Assembly (NCBI GenBank): GCA_903813345.2
Contig: CAIIXF020000010.1
Span: forward strand, 11,849,181-11,913,180
Direction of reading: 5' to 3'
DNA: 64,000 nucleotides
Source of the DNA: Owenia fusiformis
Lineage: Eukaryota > Annelida > Polychaeta > Sabellida > Oweniidae
Shown: piece by piece, positions 43,901-58,900 of the stretch
Layout of the letters: every line of letters starts with the position of its first letter
How positions within the stretch are numbered: the first letter of the stretch is position 1
Position numbers and translations under genes: made by a program
The notes under the pieces: generated by a model
What the model was told of the DNA's origin: nothing
Databases searched by the model: none
The model's input: only the letters and a program-made list of their open reading frames with translations

Positions 43901-46900
43901 TTAGCCAGTCATGAAGAAATGATAAATGAACAGATGCTCCCCTAATCCATTTTGTACTACACTATGATAATTTTAAACACACTCAATCATCACCATTAAA
44001 CAATAACAAAAAACAATAATCGAGGTAGATAATATTTAGAAATTTAATTTGAATATTTTATTTCACTTCTATTTCCCTATAGAACTTTTCATTTTATGTT
44101 AGCCACATTTGTGAGATTTTTTTCAAGGTGTGTAATCACTTTCTTTGTTTGATATGATATTTGCAAAGAAAAAAAGAATTTGTCATCTGTATTTGTATGT
44201 AACTCAGTTGAGTTATACCATTGTTGAACTTCTCTAATTAACATGGATAAAATATTCAACATGCTTGCACCAATTGCCTCTTTTGTACTAGTTGACTTTT
44301 ATATGATATGATCACTTCTTGGGGAACATATCGATAACAGGATTTTAAATAGAAAAATGAAAGTAATATAATATAGTGTTAACCCTTGCCTTTCTCAAAA
44401 TGTAAGAGGTGATAAAATATGCAATGTTATTTATATAATGAAACTGTATATTTAAACACCTCTCGATGTGAACAGTTTTTCTTGGCATTATCTTCCATTT
44501 ACTCAGATATTGTAGAACATGGAAATGTGAACACTTGCTGATTTGAACATTTTTGGCTCGTTCAGTAGCGTTTGAATTGGACAAGTTTTACTGTACTTGA
44601 TTCTTGGAATGGGAGTGCCTGTCTGTCTGATTTTCCTTATAGTTGCTTCCCTACATTTTCTGTGTCTTATTTCTCTTCATTTTTGATGTGCCTCAATTAA
44701 AAAAATTCAAAACCTTGAGATGTAGAACTCTGAACTGACAAACATTTAATATGCTGGATAGAAATTATAAACTCAAAAATGTTTTACTTTAAAAAATTAC
44801 AATATCTGAATTATAAAATAGGCATTTAAGGCAGAATCAGAACTTTAGGGTGACAAAATTGCAAGCAACATATGCAGTTGACCTACCGATATATTCCTCG
44901 AATATAATATCTTCTAAAAGATCTTGGATATATTATGAATTGGAGAAGTTGTTAGGATTCAATGTGTAAAAATGGGGGAAAGTAAATTATCAAAATGATA
45001 ACCATATTTATATAGACGAATGAATGCATTATTACCCTTTGCATTCGTTCGACTTCACTTCTTAAAAGAGAGCTTTGTCTTCACTCTTTCAGTTTACAAT
45101 AAATCTGATCTTACCATGCCAATCAGAGTTCGTCGTCGAAATACGGATGACTTTCTATATGGTCATTTCAAGTGACATCACCGCATAGTTAATGAGCATG
45201 TATTTAGCACGTGTTCCTCCCACTTTGCTGATTGGTTGAGAAAGGGTCAGCGTTGTGGATTTGAAATGATTTATTACCTGGGCTGTCACAGACACCAATC
45301 TTTGGGGTGGGACTGCTAAACTGTAATATAGTCTATATTAGGCAGAGGGTAGTTTATAACTGAACTCTACACACTGGGTAATGTATTATTGTAAAAATCT
45401 TGGGTTTTAGTCAAATAAAATTTGGAGATATTTAGAATATAAACATAATATTCGATGATATAATGTGAGCCCAAAATTCTCTAAAATTGTAACAATCATA
45501 TTACATGTACTACTTTTACCAGTTGAAAATAACTGTTAGATTTGATATCACCTTTAATCAAATACATGTACTATTATTTGAAATTCTGAATAGGCTGTAA
45601 ATGGAACACCATCTGCACTAAAGTTAGTTTAAGATACCAAACACTTCTAATTACACAGCTTTCTGGTAAACAACTCTGAAGAATGTCTGGCTAGCCACAA
45701 ACAAAGATTTTGAATATTTCTTGGCTTATTATACCATGGGATAGGTATTTGCCAAATAACCACAAGAAGTACTTTCACAGGGTACCCTGCTTGTATTAAC
45801 AATCTAAATTAAAATAACTATCAGGAATATTCTTGAGAACAGGACCTCATTATGTCAAGTTGTCAACTATTTTGCTCTTCTCCTTCAAAGGAGGTTTTCT
45901 CCCATAGCTCTTGCAAACTACAAATCATGCAAACATTCTGATATCAACTCAACAAAGGACAGAGAATGATGGGACTGCTATACATGCTTTCTGTCCTCTG
46001 TGGTATGACCTTTGACCTGGTCAGCTGGTACAAAGATACCATAAAGGGTAATGAGGGTCAAGTCTGGGACATGTTGCTCAGTAATTATGGGGTCTAATTG
46101 GGGTCATTTGTCTAGAGGGTATCAAGGATATCTAACCCAATTTCTAGGGTCTGAGACATCTCACCACAGGAAATCATGTCAGAGAACAAAATAATCCCTC
46201 AAAACAACATTTCGACTGCTTTTCTGAATCAAAGCAATGCCCAATAATAAAACATTTGAATATTTTTTGCACTTTGGCATTGGTTGGGATATTTTATTTC
46301 TTTTGTATTTAGGAGAAACAACACCCTAGAAAACAAATAATAAAAATCAAAATCAACAACAGCTTGTGTGTTCCCATTAGAATCCTTCATAATTCAATGT
46401 CCTGAACACAAATATGCTATTATTTTAACACAATCGCTAGAAGATAATTCTGGCAAGTGAAACAAGCCTCATATATATTTTCAGAATTGCCCCCATCTGA
46501 GAAAAAATCCAGTAGAGCCACCATCAGTTCGAAAATTTTTCTTTTCCATCATCTACTTTTTGTACTCTTAGTAACCTAATTTTTTTTACTTCCAAAATAA
46601 CAGAATTAAAAACCACAATGTTTTTGTCAAGTCAAAATAAAGCCCAAAATAAATCTTTTCATTCATAGTTTTGCAGAGAATATTTCTGAAATATGTCAGT
46701 ATGTTTCTTACAATCCACTTTGGGGGATACACTATTTTGGTTCATGTGAACCTGTGTGGGAATCTGTATGATCTCACCTATAGTTCATCTATTGGTCTGT
46801 CAGAAATATGAATCAGAATTACTATTAGGAATATGCTGAAGAACAGGTCCTCATTATGTCGAGTTGTCAACTAGTTTGCTCATCTGCTCAAAGGAGGTTG

Positions 46901-49900
46901 TTGTGCGGTCCATCCATTAGTCCGACAGCTATTGCAGTACTAAGTAAAATTGCTATTTGCATAACTTATATGGACATTCATTTATTTATCGACCTGACAT
47001 TGTCATTTCCCAAGTACTTATACATTAAGTGCTTAATTTTAAGCAAATTCAGCTATTTAATGTCAAAAAGTTACATTTTGTTTGAGCATAGGGGCTTTTA
47101 GGTTTTTTATTAGAAACATCTAATTATTCGTATAATTTTATTTTTAAAAAAGTACCTCCCTAAGACTCCAAATGAGCTTCAAAAGTCAAATATACTTGAG
47201 ATAACCCACTCCTTTGACAACTTTCTGAAGAGGTGTTTTATAATTTTTTAAAAACAACTTTTTGAAGTGTTATTTTTAAAATGTTAATTTTACCTAAAAT
47301 GAAACAAGATTAAGGGAAATGAAATCCAAAGTGATAAATATTTCAAAGTTTTATTTTGAAGGTATATAAGGTTTTTGTTATATATGATGAACTATTTCCT
47401 TGTAGGAGAAGGTAAGCTTAATCTCACCAACATTCAATACATAGCATTCATTAAAAAATGCACGATATAATGTATCAAAATTGCGGGAAATTTCTTGAAC
47501 AGAAAATTTTCAAATATCACAACCTTGAAGTTGTTTTTGTCTAAACTGTATATTTTGTTGTCACATTTCAATGTTTAGTTAAATATTGATATAAGATATG
47601 TCGCTTTGACATTATTAGTCATATACAGATGAGAAACTTTACCGAGAAATCATGTATTAGTGACTTGCATATAGTCTAATTATAATCGAAGAAGAATATT
47701 CCAAAATAATCACTTAAATTGGCAAGATATCAATCTCTTTATTTTGGTGAAAAATCATTAATGATCCATTAAAATTGAATATGAGAAATAATTACAGTGA
47801 TATCAAACAGTCCAAAATACCTGAAAAATTAAAAAGCAGTTATTGTGGTCAATGTAATTTCAAAATTACACCTCATGGGAATCCCAATTGATTATAGAAG
47901 TACTAATTTTTAAATATCTGGTTCATTTAATTTTTTATTCATTTCTATATCTATAATTTCATTTTTTAATTCTTCATTTGATTTTGTATTGAAAAATGTG
48001 ATAATAAAATAAAACCATTTATTTGAAATATGAGTCTAACTAAAATAAGTGAGCAACTAAAAAAAAGTACAATATTCTGCAGAATGTGTCATTTATACTA
48101 GCACAAATTGTTGTTGTGATCTCCCCGATTTCTTTTCAATAGTTAAATCCTTATCTTAAATTGTGGGTTTCATAGCATCTACTCTCTCTTTGTCGCAAGC
48201 ATAAGGGAGGGAGAACTCAGGCAAACCAGTGTATAATTTTCTCTCTGTTTTCAGGTACAAACAGATTTTCAGATATTTTACAGGGTACAAAACCTTATTG
48301 CTTTAATGCTAGGGAGATCATTGGGGTCTGTTTGTGAATTCAAGTGATTTCTATAGAAATCTATGGAAGTTTGAGTATAATAGATGAGTGAATTGAACCA
48401 AAAAACGTGAATATGTGCATGTAGTTTGATATAGTAATATCATTGTAATTCTGTAGCACACTGATTGACCTTGTTTAGGAGTCAAGTTGACCTTATTTAG
48501 GAGTCAAGTTGAATGACTGAACATCTCAGATTTTTATATTCTTAAATATTGATTATTGTAAACATGATATAAATAGATATAAATCGATGTTAAATCTTGA
48601 TAATACTATGAGCTCCATAAAATGGGGTTGTATAAAATGTTGTTTTTGTATAACACAGCCGTCTCTGAAATATTCTACTTGGGGAGGTATTTCACTTACA
48701 GAGTTGTCACATTTAATCTACGGCAACCATACAGCCCCCGTAAGCTTCCCAAAATCGAAAGAATATAAATTTTTTATGTTGATTTTGTGAATCTTCGGCC
48801 TCTGTAGTGCAAATGTGACTGAGGCTTAGGGTTTCATTGTAAAATTAAATATCATTTCATGTTAAATTGATTATGAAAGATGATTGATAGTGTTTTATTC
48901 TGTTCTACTAGTGGAGTAATTCTGGCCCTTCATTATTGATTTATTTATTATAATTGCTGACGATGTTTATATAACCTTAGCTTGTATTCACGAATGCAAC
49001 TAACTCCTGTCAGCTACCGGATTAACCTACTATTTCATGACCAACTCATTTAAATATGAATGGAATAGTGGCAGGAACAATTCATATTTAAATAAGTTGC
49101 CCATAAAATAGCAGGTAAATCAAGTAGCCGACAGGCGTTAGTTGCATTTGCGAATACAAGTTTAGTTATTGTTCGGTATGTAAAATTTTTATCTATGAAA
49201 TATATATTGAAGATGATTGATAAAAATTATATGTAACATTTTGAGAAATTATTGCAATATGTTGAATTTAATTCATAGTTAATCCTCAGAATATACTTTA
49301 TTATATACTTTGCACAAGCATATTTGTTGAAATCAGTTTATATAACACAAACAGAAATGACCCCTTACCCACTCCCTACTTACTCCCATATCAGAGATCA
49401 ATATATTGATACCTTCTTTCAAAGTGTTTGTTATTCTAAGTCTAAAATTCACAATAATAGCTATTCATTCTAAAAAGATCTAGCCAAAATCAAATATTTT
49501 CTCTACAGTGAGCTTATTCCCTATAGGCTGCTTACTATAGTATTGAACATGTAGACCTTCAGGATTATATTAACCTAGTTCCATGGGTGTATACAAGTGT
49601 CCTCATCAGGTGAAACCATAAGGTTTCCTCGTTTGTAATACGCTGAGCTTTTTTTATTGAGTTGTTTTTCTCCAGAAAAATCAATACACTGTGTCAGCCT
49701 GAACTGCGCTTACAAAAACCATTCTTTTTCCAAATTATATTCAAATTGTAATAAGTCAAGGACGTCGTCTGGAAAATCACGTTTTGTATATCTGGCAGAC
49801 TTATTTTAGTATTATTAGGTATATCATTAGAGTGTCATTTAAAAAACTGCCAGTTTTTCTCTGTCCAGCTGGCTTGAGTTATTTAAGACAAGAGCATCTA

Positions 49901-52900
49901 GTATTATCTTTTCTTTTATGTTTTTTATCTGGCGGTTGACATTTTCATGGGTGATTTGAGGTACAGCCTACATTCAAATCTAGATTTGATTATTCCTTAT
50001 ATCAAATTAGAAATAAATCTGAATTTCTTTCATCATTTATTAAAATTGATCTATTAAAGTGAGCCTTGTTTTCTATGTGATTGTTTTTTGTTACTTGATT
50101 CTGGCATGATATACATGTATATATATATATATATAAGTAAAAATAAGAAGAACTAATAAAATACGTTTGAAAATCTAAACATGTTTCTTTATTCCTCAGT
50201 AGATTTTTCAAAAATGAGAACAAGAGGTATACAGGTAAGTATGACGTGATATTAATATAATTAATTAAACGTCATGGAAACCAATAAACAATTTATTTAT
50301 TTTTAGTTTTGGTTTAAGATATATACAGGTAAGTAAGTAGACTTTAAGATATACCTAGTTCAGAATCTATAACTATGACAATCTCTGTATTGTAGCCAAG
50401 TAACTCAGGTGTTTTGTGTCCTGTTATTGCATGCTTTATTGAGTCGATATTTTCCATGAACTTCATTTTTCTGGTCAAATTCTAGACTTGTTTTTAGTAT
50501 TAATTCTGCCTGTTTTTGGCTCACACAGTGAGCCTATGGGATCGACCAGGCATCGGTCCATCCGTTGGTCCATCCGTCCATCTGTCCGTCTGTTTAAGGT
50601 AGTTGTGTATGGCTTTCTCACTGGAGTCGCACCTTAGCTCATTTCTAGTAGTTCTTACATGGTCTGCATCTCTCAGCTTTGTACAAAGAATACATAAATG
50701 TGCTTTGATTATTAGTCACGGTCTAGTAGTTTTCTAATGAATTTTTCCTTATGATATATCTAGAAATAAACATTTATGGATACTCAACTAATAATCTAGG
50801 TATTATGCACTAATTGTTGCAGACCATTTATAGAATGAATTATATGTGCCTGAAATGAGAAAATTATAAAATATCTGAACATTACAGAACTGCCTTAAGG
50901 CTTCATCTTTTTCAACTTTCATGTTGCTGCAAATAATGAAATAATGATAATCATCCATTGTCTTTCAAGTCCATTTACTCAACCCCCCCCCCCCCCCCCC
51001 CCCCCCATTCCCTCCCCTCCCACTTTCCAGAGTGATTTCGCATTTAGAAAGATTGCTTCATCTGTCCTCTTTTAATAGATTATCAGGTTATAGTATCAGG
51101 GTGCCCTCCCTGTTTCTATAGATCAAGATAGACTGACTACCATGACAGACAAGTGGGTTAAATATTCAGGATCCCAGATGTTCCTTAGTTTTTTAAATAA
51201 TAATTTTCCTGGAAATTGCAAGCCAGATATGTGGTTGACCAATGTTTATCTCCAATAGAGGCCATGGGTTCATGTCCTACATGTAAAAAAAATATTCAGA
51301 AATAGAATCAGGATGAAAAATAGGATACTGATTCCACGTGTTGGTTTTTGAAAGATATCTCAGCTCGTTATTTCAACAGAATTCCCAACAACAGACAAGC
51401 TGAAAAACAACAGGTGAAATTGAAAGATTTAATTTTACAGTGAAAATATTACAAAATTCCTGAAAAACATGCGTCTCTCTCCAGTTGTTTCATTTATTTC
51501 ATTTAATTATTTTGGTTGAGGGTGAAAAGGTTTTAGGAGTCTTCAAAGTTTTATTCATCCTTTCTTGTCATCAAAGATTTGTTTGTCTGTTTGTCATTTA
51601 GGGGTGTCATAGAGGAATGTTTGTCCTCTCTTTGTCAACTACGAAAGTTTGTCCTCTCTTTGTCAACTACAAATGTTTGCCGTCTATGTCATCAAGGAAT
51701 GTGTGTAGGAATGGTTGTCTTCTTTGCCACTTAGAAATGTTTGTCCTCTCTAAGTCATCAAGGAATGTTTGTCGTCTCTTTTTGTCATCTAGGAATATGT
51801 GTCCTCTTTTGATTATTCGGGAGTGTTTTGTCTTCTTTATCAATTCTGAATGTTTGTAAATCATCTAATGTTCTATTAATATAATACCATTATGTTGAGA
51901 AAACACAATAATCAAAAGAAAACTAGACTTTGAAACCTTAATGACATTTCTCTCTGTACCCAATGATATTAATAACACTACATCCTGCAAAACATATCAT
52001 AATTATCATTGAATTATTTGCAAAACCTTACATCATAGTTCAGTAATTACATAAGATTAATATAATTCCCCTGCTCCCAAATTCAAGATAAGGCGATTCA
52101 CTCATGAAGATTTGAATAGAGAAAATGAGCTGGAATTACCATGACGAGCAGACATTGTCTGACTATGAGAGATAAAAACCATAACATCATGTTCCAAGGT
52201 TATAGGAAAGATATTAACTTGTTTACCAGTAGATTATTGTGAATAGACAGTAATACACACAGCTGTGGGGTAAATTAATATAATATCAACTTATGATATA
52301 TCTACCACGCCTTTCTGCCTTCTGGCTATGACAAGCACAAAATTAGGCTTTGTCGCATATATATTATAAGTGTTTTTATTAGTACTCAGAACATGTCTAG
52401 GTGGGGTTTCAGAAACAGGATCCATTGTTGTTTCATGTTATGAGCCATAACTGATATATTCAACACTTGGTGTATTGATCAAGTTGACTACAATCAGTAG
52501 TTGTTTACAGGGATAAATGGATTATATTTACATTGCTCCATAATTTATGAAGGCTGATAGGTGTGTGTTGGTGCATTGTCATCAAATTAATGTGTAGTGT
52601 TTTGCATCAAATGAAACAGAATTTCTAATATGAATATTGTCAGTAAATTGATGTGTAGTGTTTTGCATCAAATGAAACAGAATTTCTAATATGACCATTG
52701 TCATTAAATTAATGTGTAGTGTTTTGCATCAAATGAAACAGAATTTCTAATATGAATATTGTCAGTAAATTAATGTGTAGTGTTTTGCCTCATATAAAAC
52801 AGAATTTCTAATATGACCATTGTCATTAAATTAATGTGTAGTGTTTTGCATCAAATGAAACAGAATTTCTAATATGACCATTGTCATTAAATTAATGTGT

Positions 52901-55900
52901 AGTGTTTTGCCTCATATAAAACAGAATTTCTAATATGACCATTGTCATTAAATTAATGTGTAGTGTTTTGCATCAAATGAAACAGAATTTCTAATATGAC
53001 CATTGTCATTAAATTAATGTGTAGTGTTTTGCATCAAATGAAACAGAATTTCTAATATGACCATTGTCATTAAATTAATGTGTAGTGTTTTGGTTCAAAT
53101 AAAACAGAATTTCTAATATGACCATTGTCAGTAAATTAATGTGTAGTGTTTTGGTTCAAATAAAACAGAATTTCTAATATGACCATTGTCATTAAATTAA
53201 TGTGTAGTGTTTTGCATCAAATGAAACAGAATTTCTAATGTAACCATTGTCATTAAATTAATGTGTAGTGTTTTGCATCAAATGAAACAGAATTTCTAAT
53301 ATGACCATAGTCATCAAATTAATGAGTAGTGTTTTGCCTCAAATGAAACAGAATTCCTAATATGACCATTGTCATTAAATTAATGTGTAGTGTTTTGCAT
53401 CAAATGAAACAGAATTTCTAATATGACCATTGTCATAAAATTAATGTGTAGTGTTTTGCATCAAATGAAACAGAATTTCTAATATGACCATTGTCATCAA
53501 ATTAATGAGTAGTGTTTTGCATCAAATGAAACAGAATTTCTAATATGACCATTGTCATTAAATTAATGTGTAGTGTTTTGATTCAAATGAAACAGAATTT
53601 CTAATATGACCATTGTCATCAAATTAATATGTAGTGTTTTACATCAAATGAAACAGAATTTCTAATATGACCATTGTCATCAAATTAATATGTAGTGTTT
53701 TGCATCAAATGAAACAGAATTTCTAATATGACCATTGTCATTAAATTAATGTGTAGTGTTTTGCATCAAATGAAACAGAATTTCTAATATGACCATTGTC
53801 ATTAAATTAATGTGTAGTGTTTTACATCAAATGAAACAGAATTTCTAATATGACCATTGTCATTAAATTAATGTGTAGTGTTTTGCATCAAATGAAACAG
53901 AATTTCTAATATGACCATTGTCATTAAATTAATGTGTAGTGTTTTGCCTCATATAAAACAGAATTTCTAATATGACCATTGTCATTAAATTAATGTGTAG
54001 TGTTTTGCATCAAATGAAACAGAATTTCTAATATGACCATTGTCATTAAATTAATGTGTAGTGTTTTGCATCAAATGAAACAGAATTTCTAATATGACCA
54101 TTGTCATTAAATTAATGTGTAGTGTTTTGGTTCAAATAAAACAGAATTTCTAATATGACCATTGTCAGTAAATTAATGTGTAGTGTTTTGGTTCAAATAA
54201 AACAGAATTTCTAATATGACCATTGTCATTAAATTAATGTGTAGTGTTTTGCATCAAATGAAACAGAATTTCTAATGTAACCATTGTCATTAAATTAATG
54301 TGTAGTGTTTTGCATCAAATGAAACAGAATTTCTAATATGACCATAGTCATCAAATTAATGAGTAGTGTTTTGCCTCAAATGAAACAGAATTCCTAATAT
54401 GACCATTGTCATTAAATTAATGTGTAGTGTTTTGCATCAAATGAAACAGAATTTCTAATATGACCATTGTCATAAAATTAATGTGTAGTGTTTTGCATCA
54501 AATGAAACAGAATTTCTAATATGACCATTGTCATCAAATTAATGAGTAGTGTTTTGCATCAAATGAAACAGAATTTCTAATATGACCATTGTCATTAAAT
54601 TAATGTGTAGTGTTTTGATTCAAATGAAACAGAATTTCTAATATGACCATTGTCATCAAATTAATATGTAGTGTTTTACATCAAATGAAACAGAATTTCT
54701 AATATGACCATTGTCATCAAATTAATATGTAGTGTTTTGCATCAAATGAAACAGAATTTCTAATATGACCATTGTCATTAAATTAATGTGTAGTGTTTTG
54801 CATCAAATGAAACAGAATTTCTAATATGACCATTGTCATTAAATTAATGTGTAGTGTTTTACATCAAATGAAACAGAATTTCTAATATGACCATTGTCAT
54901 TAAATTAATGTGTAGTGTTTTGCATCAAATGAAACAGAATTTCTAATATGACCATTGTCATTAAATTAATGTGTAGTGTTTTGGTTCAAATAAAACAGAA
55001 TTTCTAATATGACCATTGTCATTAAATTAATGTGTAGTGTTTTGGTTTTTATTTGGTTCAAATAAAACAGAATTTCTAATAAATGTCATCAAGATCTAGA
55101 TCCGCCAGTGTATCAGGATTGCCCAAACAATTAAAAATTATTTTCTGGTATTCTTTATCATGTTAGAATTGTCATGGCGACATAGATTCATTTATAGCAA
55201 ATGCATGCACTATGACTTCAGATTTTATTGTTTGCTGTCAAAGACTTCCAATTGCTTGTAATTTCTTTCTTTTGATATTGATTGTAAGTCATATATTGTA
55301 CCATAATTAGAGGGGAAATCTTCAAATAATTTTCCAGAAAAAAGTCTGAAAGATGATTCTAAATTCTCATGATTTCATAATGTCAGTCTTGGTATAAAAA
55401 TTCATGACTGATATAAAAATATCTAATAAAACTTATATCATTCTGGGACAAGAGTAAAGGCATTCTTATAATCCTGAATATTGGCAAATTCTATTTTTTG
55501 AAATAATGAAGCAGTCAATTGTAAATTATACAAAACACCTATGTTCTCTTCATATAGGAAGATGTTTTTATTTCTGCAACTGAATCAGATTTTAACCATG
55601 TTTCTATTTGTTTATGACTTCATGCGATTGAGATGACACATTATCATCCCTATAAGTGCAATTTGTATATGATATATTTTAGAATCAGCGTAAAAATAAA
55701 CAGGTCTTGAACTCAGTTCAAGTTGTGATCAGTCTAGTCAATTCTTTATCTCAAATATTCCAGGTATTTTAATTTGTAGACATATAGCAGGTCAGTTGCC
55801 AATTCTTCAAATCTGCTAATTTTATGTGGAATGATTCCCTGAATATCTACTCTGTGTAGACCTGGATATAGTTCAACGTAGACCATTGAGATATGGCAGA

Positions 55901-58900
55901 ACTTGAGTTAGGCGGCAATCTGCGCGAGATTCAGTTTTTACTTGGTTCAGTTTTTCATTAATGGAAGCACTTCATTCCCATGATTCAAATTACTTTTCTG
56001 CAATCAATTTGGTTTAAGTTTATACAATAAGCATCCACGAATTCGGGGCCAGTCGATATTCTGTTGGATGCATAGTTTTTTTTTTAACAGTTAAACAAAT
56101 TATTCCGGCAATATAAGGTGCATTATTGGACTGCTGTGAAATAATGAATTTAAAGTGATAATCTATCTCAAACTATGTTCTACTCAGTTCTTGATTGCGC
56201 ATGCGTTTTGATAATTTGAACCAATCAATTTGCTGAATTAAACATGCATGCGCCAAAAACCGAATCAGAAAATGGAATCTCGCGCATATTGCCTCTAGTG
56301 CAGGACTTTACAGACTTATAGCGAGGAATTCATGAAACTCTACAGGACTTGATATAAAATGAGGTCTCATCAAATCTTATGGGGCACATGTTGCCAAGAT
56401 GTTTTTCAGCTGTATTTGTATAGGAAATGTTAACTGATACCTGAAAGGTATTAGGAGTCTGAATGCGAATTCATAAATTCACTAAACAATAATTTAAAGT
56501 GATATTAGAAATCTCTTGATTATCAACACTAGATAAAAATTATATTAATTTCATCTGAGACATAATTTTTGGCATAGTCTGTATTATAATATTAAATTGC
56601 TAACAATCTTGAAGAATGTTTTTTATTTGATATTACCATATAGAAATGTGCACTATTTTCATTGTTCTCTCAAATGTCAGCCATCATAATAATTTATGTG
56701 CTTTCAAATATGCCTTGTTCTGAATGTTGGATAAAACTAAAAAATTGCATACAACACTGAGGGGATGGAGTGAATAAAGATCAAAATGACCTGTCTTATT
56801 TCTGTACTTTACTTGAATTATTTCATCCTTGAGACATGTGATTATGCTTAATCCTCCTTACACCGAGTAATTGGCCATGCCCCCCCCCCCTTTCCCCCTT
56901 GCCCCTTTCTTTTTCCTGTCCAGTTTCAACAGTGTATTAGAGAGGAACTATGGAGGGAGGGGGGGGGGGTAAATACATAAAGTATCATATCACTGTGTGT
57001 CATTCTGATCATCATTTTATCACAGATCCAGAATAATGCAAGGAAAAAGTTGTGCAAAAAATGATGTGTTGATGAATGAATTATACGGCATTTCTAGAAA
57101 TTCAAAATTCAAACGACCTGTGAAGAAAAAATAATTCTGGAGAGTCTGTTTTATATGACATTCTCTATTCAAGATATGAACACTCAACTCATTGGAAATT
57201 TTAAACTGGGTTAAGACAGTCTGCCATGTTGCTCTGTGATGTTTTAAGAACTAGTTAATTTACAAAGACTATCTTGTATGTGTTATTAATACTGAGTCAT
57301 TGTTAGTGTTGTTTAGAAAAAATATGGACTTTGATAGGGGAGCAGTAAATCACAGTTAAGCCCTATGCTTCAGATGAAAAAGAAAAATTGTTTAAATTCT
57401 ATTGGCCATGCATACTACTGTAAGAATAGTCCAAATATTAGAATAAAGTTTATTTTGTTGAGATGATCTAGAATCTTGAAATGAGTTCTGTTGCAAGTTG
57501 TAGAGTTCTTATAATGTGCATCTGCCTTGTATTAAACTACTTGTTGGCATTCTTGTAGTATAGTAACTCTCTGGAATTTTATTTTCATATCTCAAGACCT
57601 TTAAAAACACAAATGTTTTTATTATATATCGCTAAGATTTGTCTAAAATGATTATAAAGGTAATTTTAGATTTCTTTGTATTCATTATTTGATAGTGTCT
57701 GTTACTACCGTATATGCAAAGTAATTTTATTCTGAAAAAACATATTTGCAGCATTTAACTTTTATATATTTTAATTTAACTTTGAAATGTTTGTTTGTTT
57801 CAGTTTGTTCGACAATTGATGTACGCAACAGTCCACAAAACCTAATCCAACTGGAAAACTGTACCGTGATAGAGGGCTCTCTCTCGATAAATCTTGTAAA
57901 TATATTTAAAACAAAAAAAATAAGTTATGAGCGTTATTCATTTCCACATTTAATAGAGATTACTGATTACTTATTTCTCTACAGAGTTGAAGGATTGACA
58001 ACATTAAGAAACCTTTTCCCAAATTTGAGGGTAATTGGTGGAAGACATCTCTTTTTCAACTTTGCCTTGGTGGTATATGAGATGGAAGAATTAAAAGAAC
58101 TAGGACTGAAAAGTCTGCAAGTAATATCACGAGGGAGTGTCATTATGGATAAGAACCATAATTTGTGTTATTTGGATACGGTTGATTGGGATCGGATAGT
58201 TATCAATCCAGTTGGTACAAATTCAGTGTTCTTTTATAAGAATAAAGACGTCAATGAATGCATCAACGCTTGTCCGAAGACCTGTCCAATAATTGAGAAG
58301 GAAATAGAAGAAGAAAAGGTAACGCAGCGAATCTGTTGGACCAACCAGGACTGCCAAATAAGTAAGTATTCGATCAAGTATTTTTTTTATTAATGACAAA
58401 CACAAAGGGCAGCATTGTAAAAATACAAACCAAACAAGAATCCTTTTTATGGAGCTGTTACCCTTAGGCCGCATGAGCTCACTGTTCGCCACTGTATGGA
58501 TATTTTGGGGCAGATTGCGGGGCATGTCACATATATACATTGTATATTTATAATGGGGAAAACAACTAGTTTACAGCAAGATATCCTCCATCACACTACA
58601 TACAAAATTAATTAATAAAATAAATCAAAGATCAATGCCTAAAAATTAGCCACATGGTGGTGAATTGTGAGCCCACATGGCTTATGTGACAACAACTTGA
58701 GATTTTGAGTCTTCACAAAAACAGTGTATGCAGTAAAACCTGTGTATATCATATTCAATACTCACTTAACATGGTTTAAATACTTTGTTTTACTTCAAAT
58801 CCTCACAATTATTCAATGAATTATAATTTATTTGATATATTACAAAGCTTTTTTATATTTTTTATATTTTCTTCAAGTTGAGTAGCTAACACGCTAGCCT

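Larger units (their letters stand above)
40929..57803 (+). other. Intron 1 of the receptor-like gene (~16.9 kb)
   Basis: No exon was recognised in it. It carries TGTCACC element copy 4, a local ~90-bp duplicated sequence (45826 and 46821), a foldback element at 48981, poly-C/poly-G tracts, and the 61-bp minisatellite. Large first introns are usual for insulin receptor genes. Confidence 0.6.

Noticed and set aside
51617-51864. Frames on both strands rich in SSRNVC or LDD
   Set aside because: Produced by a degenerate ~35-bp tandem repeat in an intron.
52577-55082. CRISPR-like array
   Set aside because: Contiguous 61-bp tandem units without unique spacers in a eukaryotic intron.
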